Shown piece after piece: positions 48,701 through 60,911 of a stretch of DNA of 64,000 nucleotides. The notes beneath the pieces were generated by a model. The model made no database searches. It was not told the DNA's origin and saw only the letters and a program-made list of their open reading frames with translations. Source of the stretch: Citrus sinensis (Eukaryota > Streptophyta > Magnoliopsida > Sapindales > Rutaceae); contig NC_068558.1 of NCBI RefSeq assembly GCF_022201045.2, positions 48,525,501 through 48,589,500 on the forward strand. Direction: 5' to 3'. Position 1 is the first letter of the stretch, and each line of letters opens with the position of its first letter. The position numbers and the translations under genes were made by a program.

Positions 48701-50044
48701 AATTATGAGACACTTACCTGCAAATGATCTCCTATTTTGGCAGCAGTCTGTCCAACACTTGATATACGTGAATCTAATCTTGCAAAACTATCAAACAAGC
48801 CGTCCACACCTTTTTCTAGCTAAACAATAAGGACATTGCAGTCAAAATTGTGGGTCAGTTGTAATAACTAGCAATTTGTTTTTGTGTTTTTTTTGGCCCT
48901 TTTTTCCCTCTTCTAAAGTGAAAAACTGAGAATCACAGACAGAATCATCAAATAATTCATAATCTGAAGTATTCTAGCTATTTGAACATTCTCATTCTGA
49001 CAATGGGCAGAATGTCATGTTAGAAGAGACAGTAGGACTCTTAAGTCAGTTTCAAATTGAAACAAATAAACGGTACTAGTTGAAGCGGGGCGTGTGAAGA
49101 CTATTATGAATAATAGCATTGTTTACCAAAGATGTCTTTCTATCCATTTGGGGATATTGACTCTTTGGATTATTATGGTTGACTGTGCAATTTAGGTACA
49201 TTCTACTTCCAATCCAAATATGTAGTCAGATGCATTGAGCTGCCATTAGTGATCGATAGTTGATATACTATACTATACAATGGGAGGATGTTTAGTTCTT
49301 TAACAACTTAAAATTTATGATAAAGATGTTTTATTTAGAGTAATTAGTAATTGCCAAGATTCTTTGGAATCTTTTCAGTACATCTCCTGAAATGGTCCAA
49401 AGGTAACTAACCTCAGCAAGTGTCTTGCGGTGTTTAGAATCTTGGACAGAAAGCTCTTTCTTGAGATTGAAGAGTCTGTCATCAATCTGAAACTCAAAAC
49501 CAGGACAACAGAAAAATCAGCAAAAAAATATAAAAGAAATTATATGTGCGCAGCCAACAAAGCACAAACACTTGCCTGTTTACGAAGATCTATCAGCTCC
49601 CTACAAGAATCCTTGAACAGAGATGAGAGAGCATCCACTTCTGGAAATAAAGGGGCGGCCAATCCTTGTGTGAACTTTATTGCATCTGATGAGGCCCGTT
49701 TGTGCCCATTTGGCAAAGTATCATTCCCGCTAACGTTACCATGTCCATCAGCTGAATCAGCTTCTTCTTCTTGAAAAGAGGGCAGAAGCTCATTCACCAA
49801 GTTCCCAAATAGTGCATCAAAAGAAAAATCACCCTGCAAAACAAAAATTTTAGGGTTTAAGTTTAAGTTCATTAATCAAGTATTTTTATAAAGAACACTA
49901 GAATTTAAAAAAATAATGACAGTAAATAAGATCCATTTCAGTATTTACCTTGAAGTCATCTATGTCAAGAATGAGTGGAATAGAGCTAACCGATGACGAT
50001 TTTGAAATTCTATCATGACCGATTCCATCTCGACTCTCTTTCAT
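39707..50044 (-). CDS. SEC10: exocyst complex subunit SEC10
   Basis: Twenty-four coding exons, 837 residues, all phases consistent. Exons run from 49949-50044 down to 39707-39785. Others are 49576-49833, 49412-49486, 48718-48819, 48545-48595, 48183-48288, 47357-47467, 46919-47010, 46282-46450, 46125-46201, 45930-46028, 45739-45829, 45147-45232, 44894-45067, 44095-44148, 43893-44021, 43683-43775, 43385-43531, 42280-42377, 41673-41757, 41223-41281, 40344-40442 and 40176-40259. It starts [12 protein letters not shown], has the N-terminal [20 protein letters not shown] and coiled-coil region, and matches plant SEC10 to the end ([14 protein letters not shown]). SEC10 is one of eight exocyst subunits tethering secretory vesicles to the plasma membrane. 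The intron after 49576 uses a GC donor (CAG|GCAAGT). The ATG is the first base of its exon, so exon 1 (ending 50547) is wholly untranslated. A MITE sits in the intron 42378-43384. Confidence 0.95.
42457..43217. mobile_element. hAT-type MITE with perfect 8-bp TSD in a SEC10 intron
   Basis: The element proper is 42465-43209 (745 bp). It begins TAGGGGTGTTCA and ends TGAACACCCCTA, a perfect 12-bp terminal inverted repeat, and is flanked on both sides by ATCTATAC (42457-42464 and 43210-43217). Subterminal regions are packed with CCAATCCG / GGATTGGAT words in both orientations, as in many hAT elements where they bind transposase. There is no coding capacity. The intact duplication points to a fairly recent insertion. 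It enlarges the intron 42378-43384 without touching splice sites. Confidence 0.92.
47616..47637. repeat. poly(A) run in a SEC10 intron
   Basis: About 17 consecutive A on the plus strand (T on the transcribed strand), within the intron 47468-48182. Low-complexity only. Confidence 0.8.
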
Positions 50045-51273
50045 CTGGTTCACATATTCACAATCAGGAGCATAAAACTACATGTTCATCATATGATGAT
50101 CCAATTTCAATGCATTAAACAGCAAGCTTAAAACTCATCACAATACACACAAACCGTATTAATAAATTAACAAACAAATATCTACATTACAATGATGAGC
50201 CAAACACGACTAAGGTACTAAGTTCAATTGATAACTAAAGAGAAACTTATGTAATTCAATAAAAAAAAAAAAACAAATAACAGCTCAATCAAATTCATGC
50301 AGTGCCCTAAAATAACGCTCAAATTGTAGCAATTCACTCAATTACTATCTCAATGAAGATCAATGAATGTAATAATGATTTGATAACACAGTTAAACTGA
50401 ACTCTCATTATACCAAATCAGGCCATCGCTAGCTTGATAAATTACAGGAAAAAAATCTGGAAATTGAAAAGAAAATAAAACGATGCTCTTTAACCTATAG
50501 TATAGAGCAAGAATAAAATAGGGGCAAGAGGGAAATTGAATGGTACCTCTTCGGCGAGTGAAGGAGCGAGACAGCAGAGAGAGGGGTACGATATACAGGC
50601 CTTTTGCGTTTTTCTGGTAAGCTTCGGTTGGGTAGTAGATCGAGCCAGGTGATGCTGGAGAAACAAACGATAATTACAACGAAATCATTTTTGTTCATGT
50701 AATGACGATTTTAACCTTCAAGCGAGCCTTGACAGAATGTAGTATTAGATCAGATAATATTTTAATGTATAAATTGTAATGCGTTTGTTGAGGGAAATGA
50801 GCTATGTTAAAAAATTAATAATAATAATATAATAAGTTGCCTGGACAGCCTTTTTATCTTCCCTTAAAGTAAAATGTATAATATAGTTTCTCTTGTTTAA
50901 AGGCCGAAATAAGGAAATTAAAACTAAATAAGTGAGGAGCGACGGGGGAAACTTGTAGGCACAGCAAGGAGAAGCTTGAACGGGTTATTTTTCTTAATAA
51001 ATATAGTGCAAAGACAGAGTCATATATAATAAGCAACGAATACATACTGTACTTTCATATAAATAAATAAATAAAAAGATAAGATTGGAGCACCTTTAGA
51101 TTTCAACTTTGAACAATTAATTAGATGGTTTTAGCCGGAATTAAAATGTTTTAAACCAGTCTCCCAAGGAGAGACGGAGGGTTAAAAACAAATTTGAGTT
51201 TTATTAATTTCTTTATCTTCTCGAAGAAAGAAAAAAGGGCCCAAAAACGATATTTGACAGTCTGCATAAGTGT

Positions 51274-51356
51274 TGGCCCATGCTTTAATGGGCCACCTCA
51301 GTCCCTCAATAAACCAATGAGTATGGCCCATGCTTTAACGGACCAGCCCAGTCCCT
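51274..51356. promoter_or_regulatory. duplicated site II (TGGGCC/GGCCCA) promoter segment
   Basis: A 50-base period duplicates TGGCCCATGCTTTAA and the following CAGTCCCT. GGCCCA occurs at 51275-51280 and 51325-51330, TGGGCC at 51289-51294, and AGCCCA near 51344. Site II motifs (TGGGCC/T), bound by TCP factors, are known from promoters of plant replication and ribosome genes. Function here is inferred. Confidence 0.5.
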
Positions 51357-51873
51357 GTAAACAAATCCCAAGTCAACCGACCCAGCTTTGCCCACCGAGT
51401 CACCGTCTCAATGGAAAGGTTTAAAATTCGTAGCGGTAATAACGTGTGATTAAAACGAAAAAATTGTGGGCATTTTCACAGCGAATAGGGAGGTCGATAT
51501 TCTTGTTTCTGTGCCATAAGGACCAGAAACGACCACTTGATTGCGCCCTTCTCATGAGTGTTACTAGGGTATTTTCTTTTCGTCTAATTGGAAAATTGTT
51601 ATTTTGCATCAAAATTTCATGCTCATTTGGTGGCAATGTAAATCGATCTGTGTTAAATATTCAAGATTCAAGAAAAGGGAGAGAAAAAAAAAAATAATGG
51701 TACTCGGAATGTGAAGATTTAACAATAGCAAGAAGCGACAATCGCCGGCCCAATTTGGGCTTTTCCATTTCTTTTAAAAATGTCCAGAAAAGGAAAAAAC
51801 ATTGACCGGAAGACCACGTGACTGGCACGTGATATTCTGTGCGGTGCCAAAAGTATAATTTAAATTTTCACAT

Positions 51874-51881
51874 TTTCCCGC
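51874..51881 (+). promoter_or_regulatory. E2F/DP binding site of the TRAIP-like gene
   Basis: TTTCCCGC fits the E2F consensus TTTSSCGC exactly, 108 bases before the ATG at 51989, within a short GC-rich patch. It suggests S-phase expression, which suits a replication-linked E3 ligase. Confidence 0.6.
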
Positions 51882-51988
51882 CGCCTCCCCCGCTTTTGTT
51901 TTCGAATTTCGCTGCATTTTCAAGAAAAATAAGAAGAGAAAGAAGAGCGAGGGCAACCACGGAGGGGAAGACCCGAAAAAAAACAGAG

Positions 51989-54929
51989 ATGGGAATTGAG
52001 AACAAATTTGGCAAGACTATATGCTCAATTTGTTACGAAGATCTCAAGCCAATTGTTGAAGACCTCCAAGTTATCTCAATTTGTGGTCACGTCTTTCACG
52101 AGCTCTGGTGAGTGCGAGTAAATTATAAACAATCTTTTACTATGTGTGTTATGAAATTGGTTTTTTGTTTTTTTGCTGGAAACCCTAGCTTACAGCAGTG
52201 GTTCGAGTACTGTTCAAGTTCGAAGAAGTGCACGTGTCCTGTGTGCAAGCAAAGATGTTCGTCGAGTAATGTAAGTCGACTTTATTTTCAGTCAATTGGC
52301 GACCAAATCGATTTGGTTATTTCACAGAAGCCCAAAGATCCCGAAGTTGAAGATCCAGAGGTTTCGCGTGCTGAAGTGAAAATATTGGAAGTCAAGGTTT
52401 CGAGGCTCCATACGGTTTTGGAGAGTCAAGGAAAAGAGATTAAAGAAATTAACGAGGAGGTATTAATTGATTGTTCTTAAAAAAAAAAACGAAAATAGAA
52501 GTTTCTGGATTTCTTTTTGGCTTTGATGTTAATAGGCAATTGTTCTTTTAGTTGTGTCTTTGCAAAGAGCGTATTAAGGAGGAAGCAGCATTAAAAAATG
52601 AAGCCTTGAGACAAAAAGTATCCGTTGAACAATTGCTTCATTCAAAATCTCAGGTGGCTTACTTTCTTTGTCATTGTTCAGATGCTTTATATTAGATTTT
52701 GGTTTATATTGATAATTAGGTATATGTTTAGAAAGTTTATGGAAATTGTTTTATAGGAGCTTGATAAAGTAACATTAGAATGCTTGAAGCTGAAACAAAG
52801 GAATATGGATTTGGCCAAAGAGCTTGCTTCACTCAAATTGTGAGTGTAGTTGTGTTGTAATTCAATACTATTTTTGACTAATTGGAAATCGTTTTACGAA
52901 TTTCTGTTTGCTTTCTGACTCAGTTGCATGTTATTCAATTTAGGGTGTCCGATTTGAACCTGGATGAAGATGAAGTTCTAAAATTTGCCCTTTTGGGAAA
53001 TGGGGCGAACAACAAGGATACAATAGATGTTCTAAGAAAGTCTTTGGTCATTCGCAATAAGTGAGTTAAAATTTTGTCCATACTAATAATTTATTAAGAT
53101 ATACTTGCTGTACAAATTGTTGGAGTTTTTACCATGGCTTCTGATTTCAACTGAAGTCAACTGGCCAGCTCTATTTTTAAAAATGATTTAATCTTTAAAG
53201 ATCACAAGATAACACTAATCCACTGTGTTTATCAGGAGAATGTCTATCATGTGTTTATGATATTAATGTTAGTATCCTGCATTTTTTTTCCTTGGTTACT
53301 ATTGATATTGCACATACTTTAGGGCTGACCATTTTTTTAACAGGAATTATACAGAATTGATGGCCAAGTGCAATCTTCTAGGAAGAGAAAAGGCTCGTTT
53401 TTCTGAGAAACTTGAGAAAGCTAAAGAAAAAATAAATAAACTAAAGGTTAGTCGATGATGAGAACCAATGCAAAATCTTATTTGGTAAGTTGTTCTTAAT
53501 TTGACTCAACAAACCTTTTCTTACTTGGATATCATCAGACAAGGGTCCAAGAACTGGAGACAGCTGTAGAATTAAAAGATAATGAAGTTTTGAGAGCTTT
53601 AAAAGTCTCGAAGAAAGCCAGTCAGAAGGAAGAGATTCTCAAGGGTGCTACTGAAGATAATTCTATTTCTTTGTGTACCAATAACGTTTCACTTGAAGAT
53701 CAAAGGGAACAGCATTCAGTACCCATCTATAATTTGGATTGGACTTCAAGAGTGACCAATGATTTTTCGTTTTCCACAAAGAGTGAAAACTTCAATGCCA
53801 TTAAGAACATTGATGCAAATCATACCAGGGAAGGTGGAAGTGCCAAGTCTCATGGGAAGGAGAGAAATGCTTTACAACGTGAGGATACCTCAAGATTTTC
53901 TTCAGTTGTGTTTGGACTTTCAAATCATAATTCAATACATCAAACCATTGCTGATGTTGTCCAGAAGCCTACTCCGTCAAGATTAGGTTCAGCTCCTACT
54001 ATTGATATAGATGAGGATGTTACTTTGATTGTTCCTGACAGTGCACAAGTGCAGCCCATTGTCAACATTAAAAAAAATCCTCCATCACCTGTGTCACTTT
54101 CCAAACCAGGTATATTCTTGTTGGTGCAATTTCAGTTTTCTTTGAGCTTTCGGGGAATAGATTGATCTGGAATACCATAATTTAATGAAAATAGTCTTTT
54201 TTTTCTTTATTTTGTGTTCATGGTATTTTATTGGTCAAAGAATGTTGGTATCTAATATTTCAACACCTTTTTCTTGTTGACTTACTAAAATTTCCAGGGG
54301 ATGTATGTTTCTCAAGTGGAGTGCTTGGCCCAGATGGAACAAATCGGTATTTGGGGAAATGGTGCAAGCGTGGCCAGATGAAGGGATCAAATATTGGTGA
54401 TCTGATTACTGTTGGAGCTGATGGCAGAGGTGGTAGAGTTAAAGTTCTGAGGTCTTCCAATCAATCTTCAATGGTGGGTTCAAAGATTCATTTCCCCGTT
54501 CAATTTCTTTGCACTATGAGCCGTATTTCTTATCAGTTTGATAGTAGTTATTCCTATCAGTGTGCTGTTCTTAGATTCTGCATGGTTTTAAGAATCTTTA
54601 CAAGCAGGTAGTTGCATTTCATTTCTTGCTAACTTCCACTCTTTTGTGTTGAATTCATATATTCATTGCCCCACCTCCCTTCAAATATTGTTGTGTAGTA
54701 TTGCTGTCATCCCCATACAGTTCATGGGTGTCACTTGGTCTATATTACATGTTTTCATATTTATGACATTAATAGTTTAACAATATGAGTAGCATCTACC
54801 TCTTTTATGCAGGATGGTAAGGAGAATCTGTCGTGTGCCAAGAGGTTAAAATATGGAGCAAAAACAAGCAGTGTGCAGTCTCAAGGAAGCTTGCAAATAG
54901 AACACTTCTTTGGAAGGGTCGGTCACTAA
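51989..54929 (+). CDS. TRAIP-like RING E3 ubiquitin ligase (At4g01270 type)
   Basis: Nine exons: 51989-52107, 52189-52459, 52552-52653, 52757-52839, 52944-53060, 53344-53446, 53539-54109, 54298-54473 and 54813-54929; 552 residues. It starts MGIENKFGKTICSICYEDL. The N-terminal RING reads CSIC, ICGHVFHELC and CPVC, split by the first intron inside ELC. Then follow a long heptad-type coiled coil (about 100-310), a Ser/Asp-rich disordered region and a conserved tail with GKWCKRGQMKGSN. The last residues, SLQIEHFFGR, resemble a PCNA-interacting PIP box with Ser instead of Gln at position 1. RING plus coiled coil plus C-terminal PIP-like tail is the plan of TRAIP/NOPO, the E3 that ubiquitinates replisomes and DNA-protein crosslinks. 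I infer the same role. The gene has an E2F site upstream. Confidence 0.88.
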
Positions 54930-57215
54930 TTGAATGTAAGAACATGTTCAAGTCACTAGGTATACAGCTTCTCAGGTTCGATGACTTTGTGTCCAAAAAG
55001 AAAGGCTGAAGTTCATTAGCTACATGCCATTGATATGCTAAAGAGAAATACAAGTGAAGGGGCAGCTGAACTTGTTTCCAGTAATATGGTTCATTGCCTT
55101 CTGGATGGACCAATAGCAACGTGGTCACACCTCACATTGTGCTCATTCAAGCTTAAATTGAGTGGTCATATTGTACGAAGAAACACCTATTTTTGGGACA
55201 GTTGCTACTGAAGTCTTGTAATGTAAATATTTATTCGACTTGAAGCAACGGATCAAAGGATAAGGTAGTGAGATGACAAAAGGCTCTCGTTTTACAACGA
55301 AGCTTTGCCAATTTATCTCGAAAGTAAATTTGGTGTCTGAATTGCCATGGACAATAGCACATTATTTTGAGTTTTTGGGTAGAAATTTTGTATGATCTCA
55401 TAAAATTAAAAGGTAGTAAAAGCTGTTTTTTCTTTTGTTTATTTGTTTTGAACTAGTTTTAGGCTTATGTTGAAAAGTAGTTTCTGAAAACCATCAAGTA
55501 AATGTATTTGCCTAAGCTTCTTCGTATCCAGTATGTTCAAAAACAAAGAACCGTACAGTATTTAGATTGTAAGTCAAACTTGTGCAAAGTTTCCCATGCA
55601 GAAGGCATGTGTCTCTGCTATCTGTTCGTCTCGTGTTTTACACAATGTTGACGCACATGGTGTACATTAGATTGATGTTGAATTTCTTGCATTAAAATAA
55701 CCCTTTTCACAACATTTTTGATCTGGCTCTGAAAAGTTTTAAGATATTTTACAAACTCCGACAAAGTGAAAATGAAGCACTTGATATTGTTGACATAGTT
55801 TCATCAATGTTTGACTAGAGATTTTGCTCTTCCATTGATATTAGCCATGTTTTCAATAATTATCTCGTTACCGCATATTACAATCATGTTGATGATTCCA
55901 GTTGTGCTTTCGGCGGGATGAAATGATATATGAGTAATGGTCAAAATAAGGTTATTGAAAAATGCAATGGTAAGTTTAGCATTGAGGTAGACAAGAATAC
56001 CCGCATGTGTTTGGAAACAGGATTCATAAGAGTTCAATTTGAACTAATCCTTTGCTTTTTGCAGCAATGGTGTCAAAGACATTCTCTCGGAACATGAATA
56101 ACCGGTTACTTTACAATTTAAATGCTTTGTATAATGTTTTCCGCTAAGAATGTTCAACATTCTACCGGATTAGGTGTTGATTTTTCTTTAGTTTTGGCCT
56201 GCGGAATTTGCTGGTTCCAGGTGCCTGGATTGGTTAAAACCTCGAAGCAAGATTGTTGAATTCACCCCATCGTGCCCGTTGAATGGAAACAGGACCAAAA
56301 CTGTTAATAAGTCCTTTTTTTTTTTTAACAGTCTTAACTCAACGTGCGATATTTAATAATCACATGATAAATAAAAGTTTTCTAGTTGGAGCCAATCAGA
56401 CTTGAAAAGAATTTTAAGAGGATGCAAGATGTTGAATTCACTGGGGCGCTAATGGTCAATACTAGAGATGACAATTTCTTTTGGTACGTGTATCTATTAT
56501 ATCCAAAATCAGGAATTGCCATTCAAATCATCAAACACTAGTAAGTTTGAGCATCTATGGCAGTGTGGTCACCTGCAATTTTTAGGTGCAATCCGGTGAG
56601 TGGGAAGTGAATTTGCCCAATGGAAAAGAGGGTGCACAAATTTCATTTCGAGAAATTTTAAAATACATCAGATATATCGCGTCAACAATACAATAAATAA
56701 ATAATGTTATAATAAGTGTGCATTTATTTTAAAAAACCATCATGCAAGTGGTGGTTATATTAAATTCAATTACACATATCATACATGCATCAATTGATTG
56801 CAATACATTATAAATATTATAAAATTTCTCATTTCATAGTGACATTGTCCTCTTTTTGTCAATCATACAAAATACTTGAAAAGTCGGAATCTTACTTATT
56901 TTCGTAGGCCACTGTACACCAATTTGATGGACAAAGATACCTTAAGGAACACCAGTTCGAGCTATATGGAATTTTGAATCGGATTTATGGGCTGAACTAT
57001 GTAATAAGTGAATGAATTATAGGAGCAGTAATGACATTTGATCTTCTCAAATTATCTTACGGGTCCTCACTTTTCAACTTATTGTATTATTTTTCAGAAA
57101 TTATTATTTTTTATTTTATTTTATTATCTCTTTTCCAATCCCTTTGGTGTAAACAACAAGCTCAATATTGCCACCACCACCAATTTTTTTCACCGTCAAC
57201 CATCATCTCCACCCA
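54930..57215. other. TRAIP-like 3' flank and intergenic sequence
   Basis: The first few hundred bases are the 3' UTR of the TRAIP-like gene. The rest is AT-rich, with T runs (about 56316-56328). No coding frame above 80 codons with family similarity and no RNA gene was found. Confidence 0.4.
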
Positions 57216-57649
57216 GTGGCAGATTTAAAAAAATAATTTACCCAGGGCTAAATTAAATAACAACAAAATGTAAAAACTGAAACTTGAGTATATAAAATTT
57301 TTTATAACACATTTACAATTGTTCTTTATGCGATTTCATATTTTGAAAACATTGTGTAATACACTTATTATCAACACTATTAAATACATATTTTTCTACA
57401 TAAACAATCAAATTATTATTTATCCATTCATCTCTCATCCGATTCCGAAGTTCATTCTTCATAAATTTCATTGCTGAAAATGTTCTCTCTATTGTGGTTA
57501 TAGAAACTGAAAGAACGGGGCTTTTTGATAATTTGATAGAGATTATTTAAAAATTTATTAATTTTTTTAAACAAAAAGGGTTTTTTTTTTTTTTCAGTGG
57601 AGGCTCAAGCCCCCACTAGTCCTACACTACATTCGCTCCTGTCTCCACC
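57216..57649 (-). mobile_element. hAT transposon deletion derivative with perfect 8-bp TSD
   Basis: The element is 57224-57641 (418 bp) between two copies of TCTCCACC (57216-57223 and 57642-57649). Ends are CAGTGGCAGATTTA and, on the other strand, CAGGAGCGAATGTA, nine of fourteen alike, matching the CAGGGGCGGA-type ends of plant hAT elements. On the minus strand an open stretch of about 67 codons (about 57527 down to 57322) reads VSITTIERTFSAMKFMKNEL and on to KSHKEQL-stop, the conserved C-terminal hATC dimerisation region of ZMYM1-like hAT transposases. Everything between the 5' end and this tail is deleted. It cannot move by itself but could be mobilised by a relative. Confidence 0.9.
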
Positions 57650-59656
57650 AACATACGATGAGTTTCTGTATTGCATTTTTAAAAAAATTATGTGAACAAG
57701 TGATGAGTTTTATGATTATTGATAATATTAATCTTATCACAAGTTAATATTCGATTTAAACGGTGAAGAGAAAAAAAAATTGAATAAAAATAATTTTTGA
57801 AAAATAAATAATGCTATTGGAAAGGTCGCAGCCAGTAAAATCAACTGAGGAGTTAAATAAACAACAAACAAGGCAGATCCGGCGGCCAAGATATGCAGAA
57901 CTAACACGTGTTTAAAGTTTGACTTGCAGCCTTGTAAACAAAAAGGCCATCGAAAAAAATCACCAACAGTGGAAGACAACCGGACAAGCGGGTCCAATTG
58001 GACACCTAGTAAGACTGTTTTTAATTCGATTGACCAAAAAAGTCAAGTAGAAAACAGCCACCGATTTGGCTGACCATTAAATTATCAAAAAGCCCTTCGC
58101 TGTTACTTAACAAAGGGAGATAAGCTCCAACTAGCTCAACGTTATTGCAAAGGCAAGTCGTCACTATGACTTTTTTCTGATGATATCTTTATATTAAGTT
58201 TTAATTTTATTTCGCTCAGTAAATTTTTCGTTAACTCAGTCTAAAATGAAAAAATAGTAAAGTCATTGCTTTACTTTCTTAATTGAAATAGTCTTTTGTC
58301 TTAGATTTTTTTTTTTTTTTTTTTTTATGGTGGCTAACCAAATTACTAAAAAAATAATTGATTGATATAAAATTAGAACTCAAGGTAGTGTCTAGATATT
58401 ATCATAAATTTGCAGTGACTTCTTCAACTTTCGATATTCTTAGGTTAGTTGGGAGATAATTTTCCCTTAACATATAATACTATTCTTCGTACTCAAAATT
58501 AGTTGAGAGACTGATGGCTCGACTCATGTGATTGACCGGGAGATATATATTTTTTAATTTGAAGAGGTTATTTTATATCATAGTAGTTACATATTATAAT
58601 GTTCAAATTTAAGGAGCCATTCTATCGTATGATAGTTTTTTTTTTTTTTTGAAGAGATCGTATGATAGTTATATGTTATGATGTTTAAATTTTTTATTAT
58701 ATTTTACCAGGAAAATAACAAAAGAACATGCGGTTAAAAGCCCTAATTGGGTTAGTTTCATACATAATTTCTTAGCTCTTCTTAAAACTTTGTTTATTAA
58801 TCTAGAAAATTTATATAATAACATAGTAGAATTATCCAGAATCTTTATCTTGTTTAACCACCAGAAGGGTCCAATTCAAAATAGTAGATTCTGCTACATT
58901 ATTATTATTATTATTATTATTATGTAATGTTTCTGACGAGTAATACCAATTATTCAACAGGAGCGTTAGTAAGAGCATGTCATTTGAAACTACTAGATTG
59001 CGAATTGATAACTTGTACTATATAATAAGCTTAAAAACGGTTTCAAATTGATATTGATTTTATTTACACTAGCAGCTAGTAATGCCACAAAGTCAATCTA
59101 ATGTACACACATGTAGAGCGAGTATACACACATATCCTCAAAAAAAAAAAGAGTACACATGTAGAGTGGTTGAATACTGCCGTACAAGGGTGGAAAATAT
59201 TAATCACCTGAGGGCTCAAGTCATGTGTCGTCTTTAAGTAAAAAATGAACAAAGTTTTGTTTCATATTTGACATCAAATCAAAATCAATCAACAATTATT
59301 AGAATTTAGAATTACATCAATGACCCAACACCCAAGTAAGTGATCAGATCACATAAAAGATGTACGTGTACAATCTCGATGCGTACAAAGTTTGAAAACC
59401 CTATGTACAACTATACAAGCGGTAGTCACACTCGCACCTAACTATAGAAAAAGAGTTTTGAGCTTCTTGAGTTCGCTTATCAGATAATGTATTCGGCCAG
59501 TCTTGAAAAGATGTCTTCGATCCTCGTCTTCTTTTCTTATTTTCTTCTTTTCGATAAAACCATGATGACATTTTCAAATATTTTCATTTTCATTTTCATA
59601 CATAATGAGACAGACATAAAATATTCGAAGTAACAGATTTCTGATCATCATGTTAA
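57650..59656. other. AT-rich intergenic
   Basis: Low-complexity sequence with T runs at about 58308-58326 and 58628-58642, (ATT)n at about 58900-58923, and small local repeats (CGTATGATAGTT twice near 58625 and 58670). No gene recognised. Confidence 0.45.
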
Positions 59657-59898
59657 GGGTCCGTTTGAAATTGATGCTAAGTAGCTATAACTTTTAAGAT
59701 ACAGCACTAACATATTTGATAAACACAATTATGTTGATATGGTTTTCACTTATATAATGAAAAATCTATTATATTTTTAATAGTTTTGTCAACATTATTA
59801 TTTACTACGTATTATTAACTTTCGTTTCATAGTTGCAACATTTTTTCTACAAAAACTGTAACTTAAAAATTACAACACCTCAATTTCAAATAGGAACT
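59657..59898. mobile_element. MITE with about 50-bp imperfect inverted repeats
   Basis: 242 bp. Left end GGGTCCGTTTGAAATTGATG; right end on the reverse strand AGTTCCTATTTGAAATTGAG. Similarity continues through CTTTTAAGATACAG / TTTTTAAGTTACAG. No coding capacity. A clear target duplication was not found, so the superfamily is uncertain (the end type suggests hAT). Confidence 0.68.
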
Positions 59899-60880
59899 AA
59901 ATATACTTTTTTAAAATTTGCGGTCTAAGCCAACCTATTGATCTCAATCAAGATAGATTGTCTCTAATTGTTTGGTTACTTAGCTGCCTATCTAATTCGG
60001 TATGGTAAAAAAAAATAAATAAATAAACAAACTATGTAGTATATAGAGGAGTACTAACTATTTATCATTTTTTTTCCTTACTAAACTAAACTAATCTCTA
60101 TTATCCAGCGTACGTTAATTCACAATTAATCCCTCCTATATTTAAAAATAGATGCTATTTAGAGGGCAAAAGATTGTATTTTGATGTTATTAGGTATAGC
60201 AAATTAGATTAATAAAAGAAGTTACTTCTTTCAATAAAATTTTACGCTAACAGAAATAATAATGGGATGAATATTTTTGGATCAACAACTGAGAATTGAT
60301 TCCTAATAATTCTATGCACTGAAGAAGAATTTACCCAATTAATTAAATACGGATGGCCTATGTTATGTTATGAATTGACAGTATATCAGGCATGCTCAGT
60401 GCTAACCAACTCATACAGCTGGGGTGGGCGAAAGAAATTACCCTTCGCGCAAGAAAGCAGAGAAGCTTTGGCGATGGACAAATGTAATTGCCAAGTCAAA
60501 TAGTGAATTTCCCACTCGTTTTTGTTTTGCTTTTTAATTAATAATCTACCGAATCTTCACTTTACTTTTTTTTTTTTCTAAAATTAATATCCATTTTACC
60601 GAACACAATGTTTTAAAGTTGGACACAGCAACGTTTAGTCGTGAACCTCAAGTAACGTAGCTTGTTTTCAAAGTCTAATTTAACAAATTACGTCATTGAT
60701 GACTCGTGTTTTTCAATGCGACTTCAAAATCAAAAGCAAGTTTAAGATTAAGGTGCATCTGGTGGGGTTTCATATAATTTGAGAGTATTTTGAGTCCCAT
60801 TTAGTCCACTGCTCCAAAGAGCACATAAAAGCGATTTCTTTGCAAATGGAAATTGGTAATCAAATCTCGTTCGCACCAAA

Positions 60881-60911
<31 letters not shown>

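Larger units (their letters stand above)
50045..51988. other. SEC10 leader intron and shared upstream region
   Basis: 50045-50546 is the intron in the SEC10 5' UTR (donor GAG|GTACCA at 50547, acceptor CAG directly before the ATG). Noncoding exon 1 extends from 50547 to about 50640. 50700-51990 separates the divergent SEC10 and TRAIP-like genes and contains a duplicated GGCCCA-bearing segment (51274-51356) and an E2F-type site (51874-51881). Confidence 0.6.

Noticed and set aside
57737-57997. 86-codon minus-strand frame with a hydrophobic run
   Set aside because: Single short frame in AT-rich intergenic sequence, no similarity recognised.
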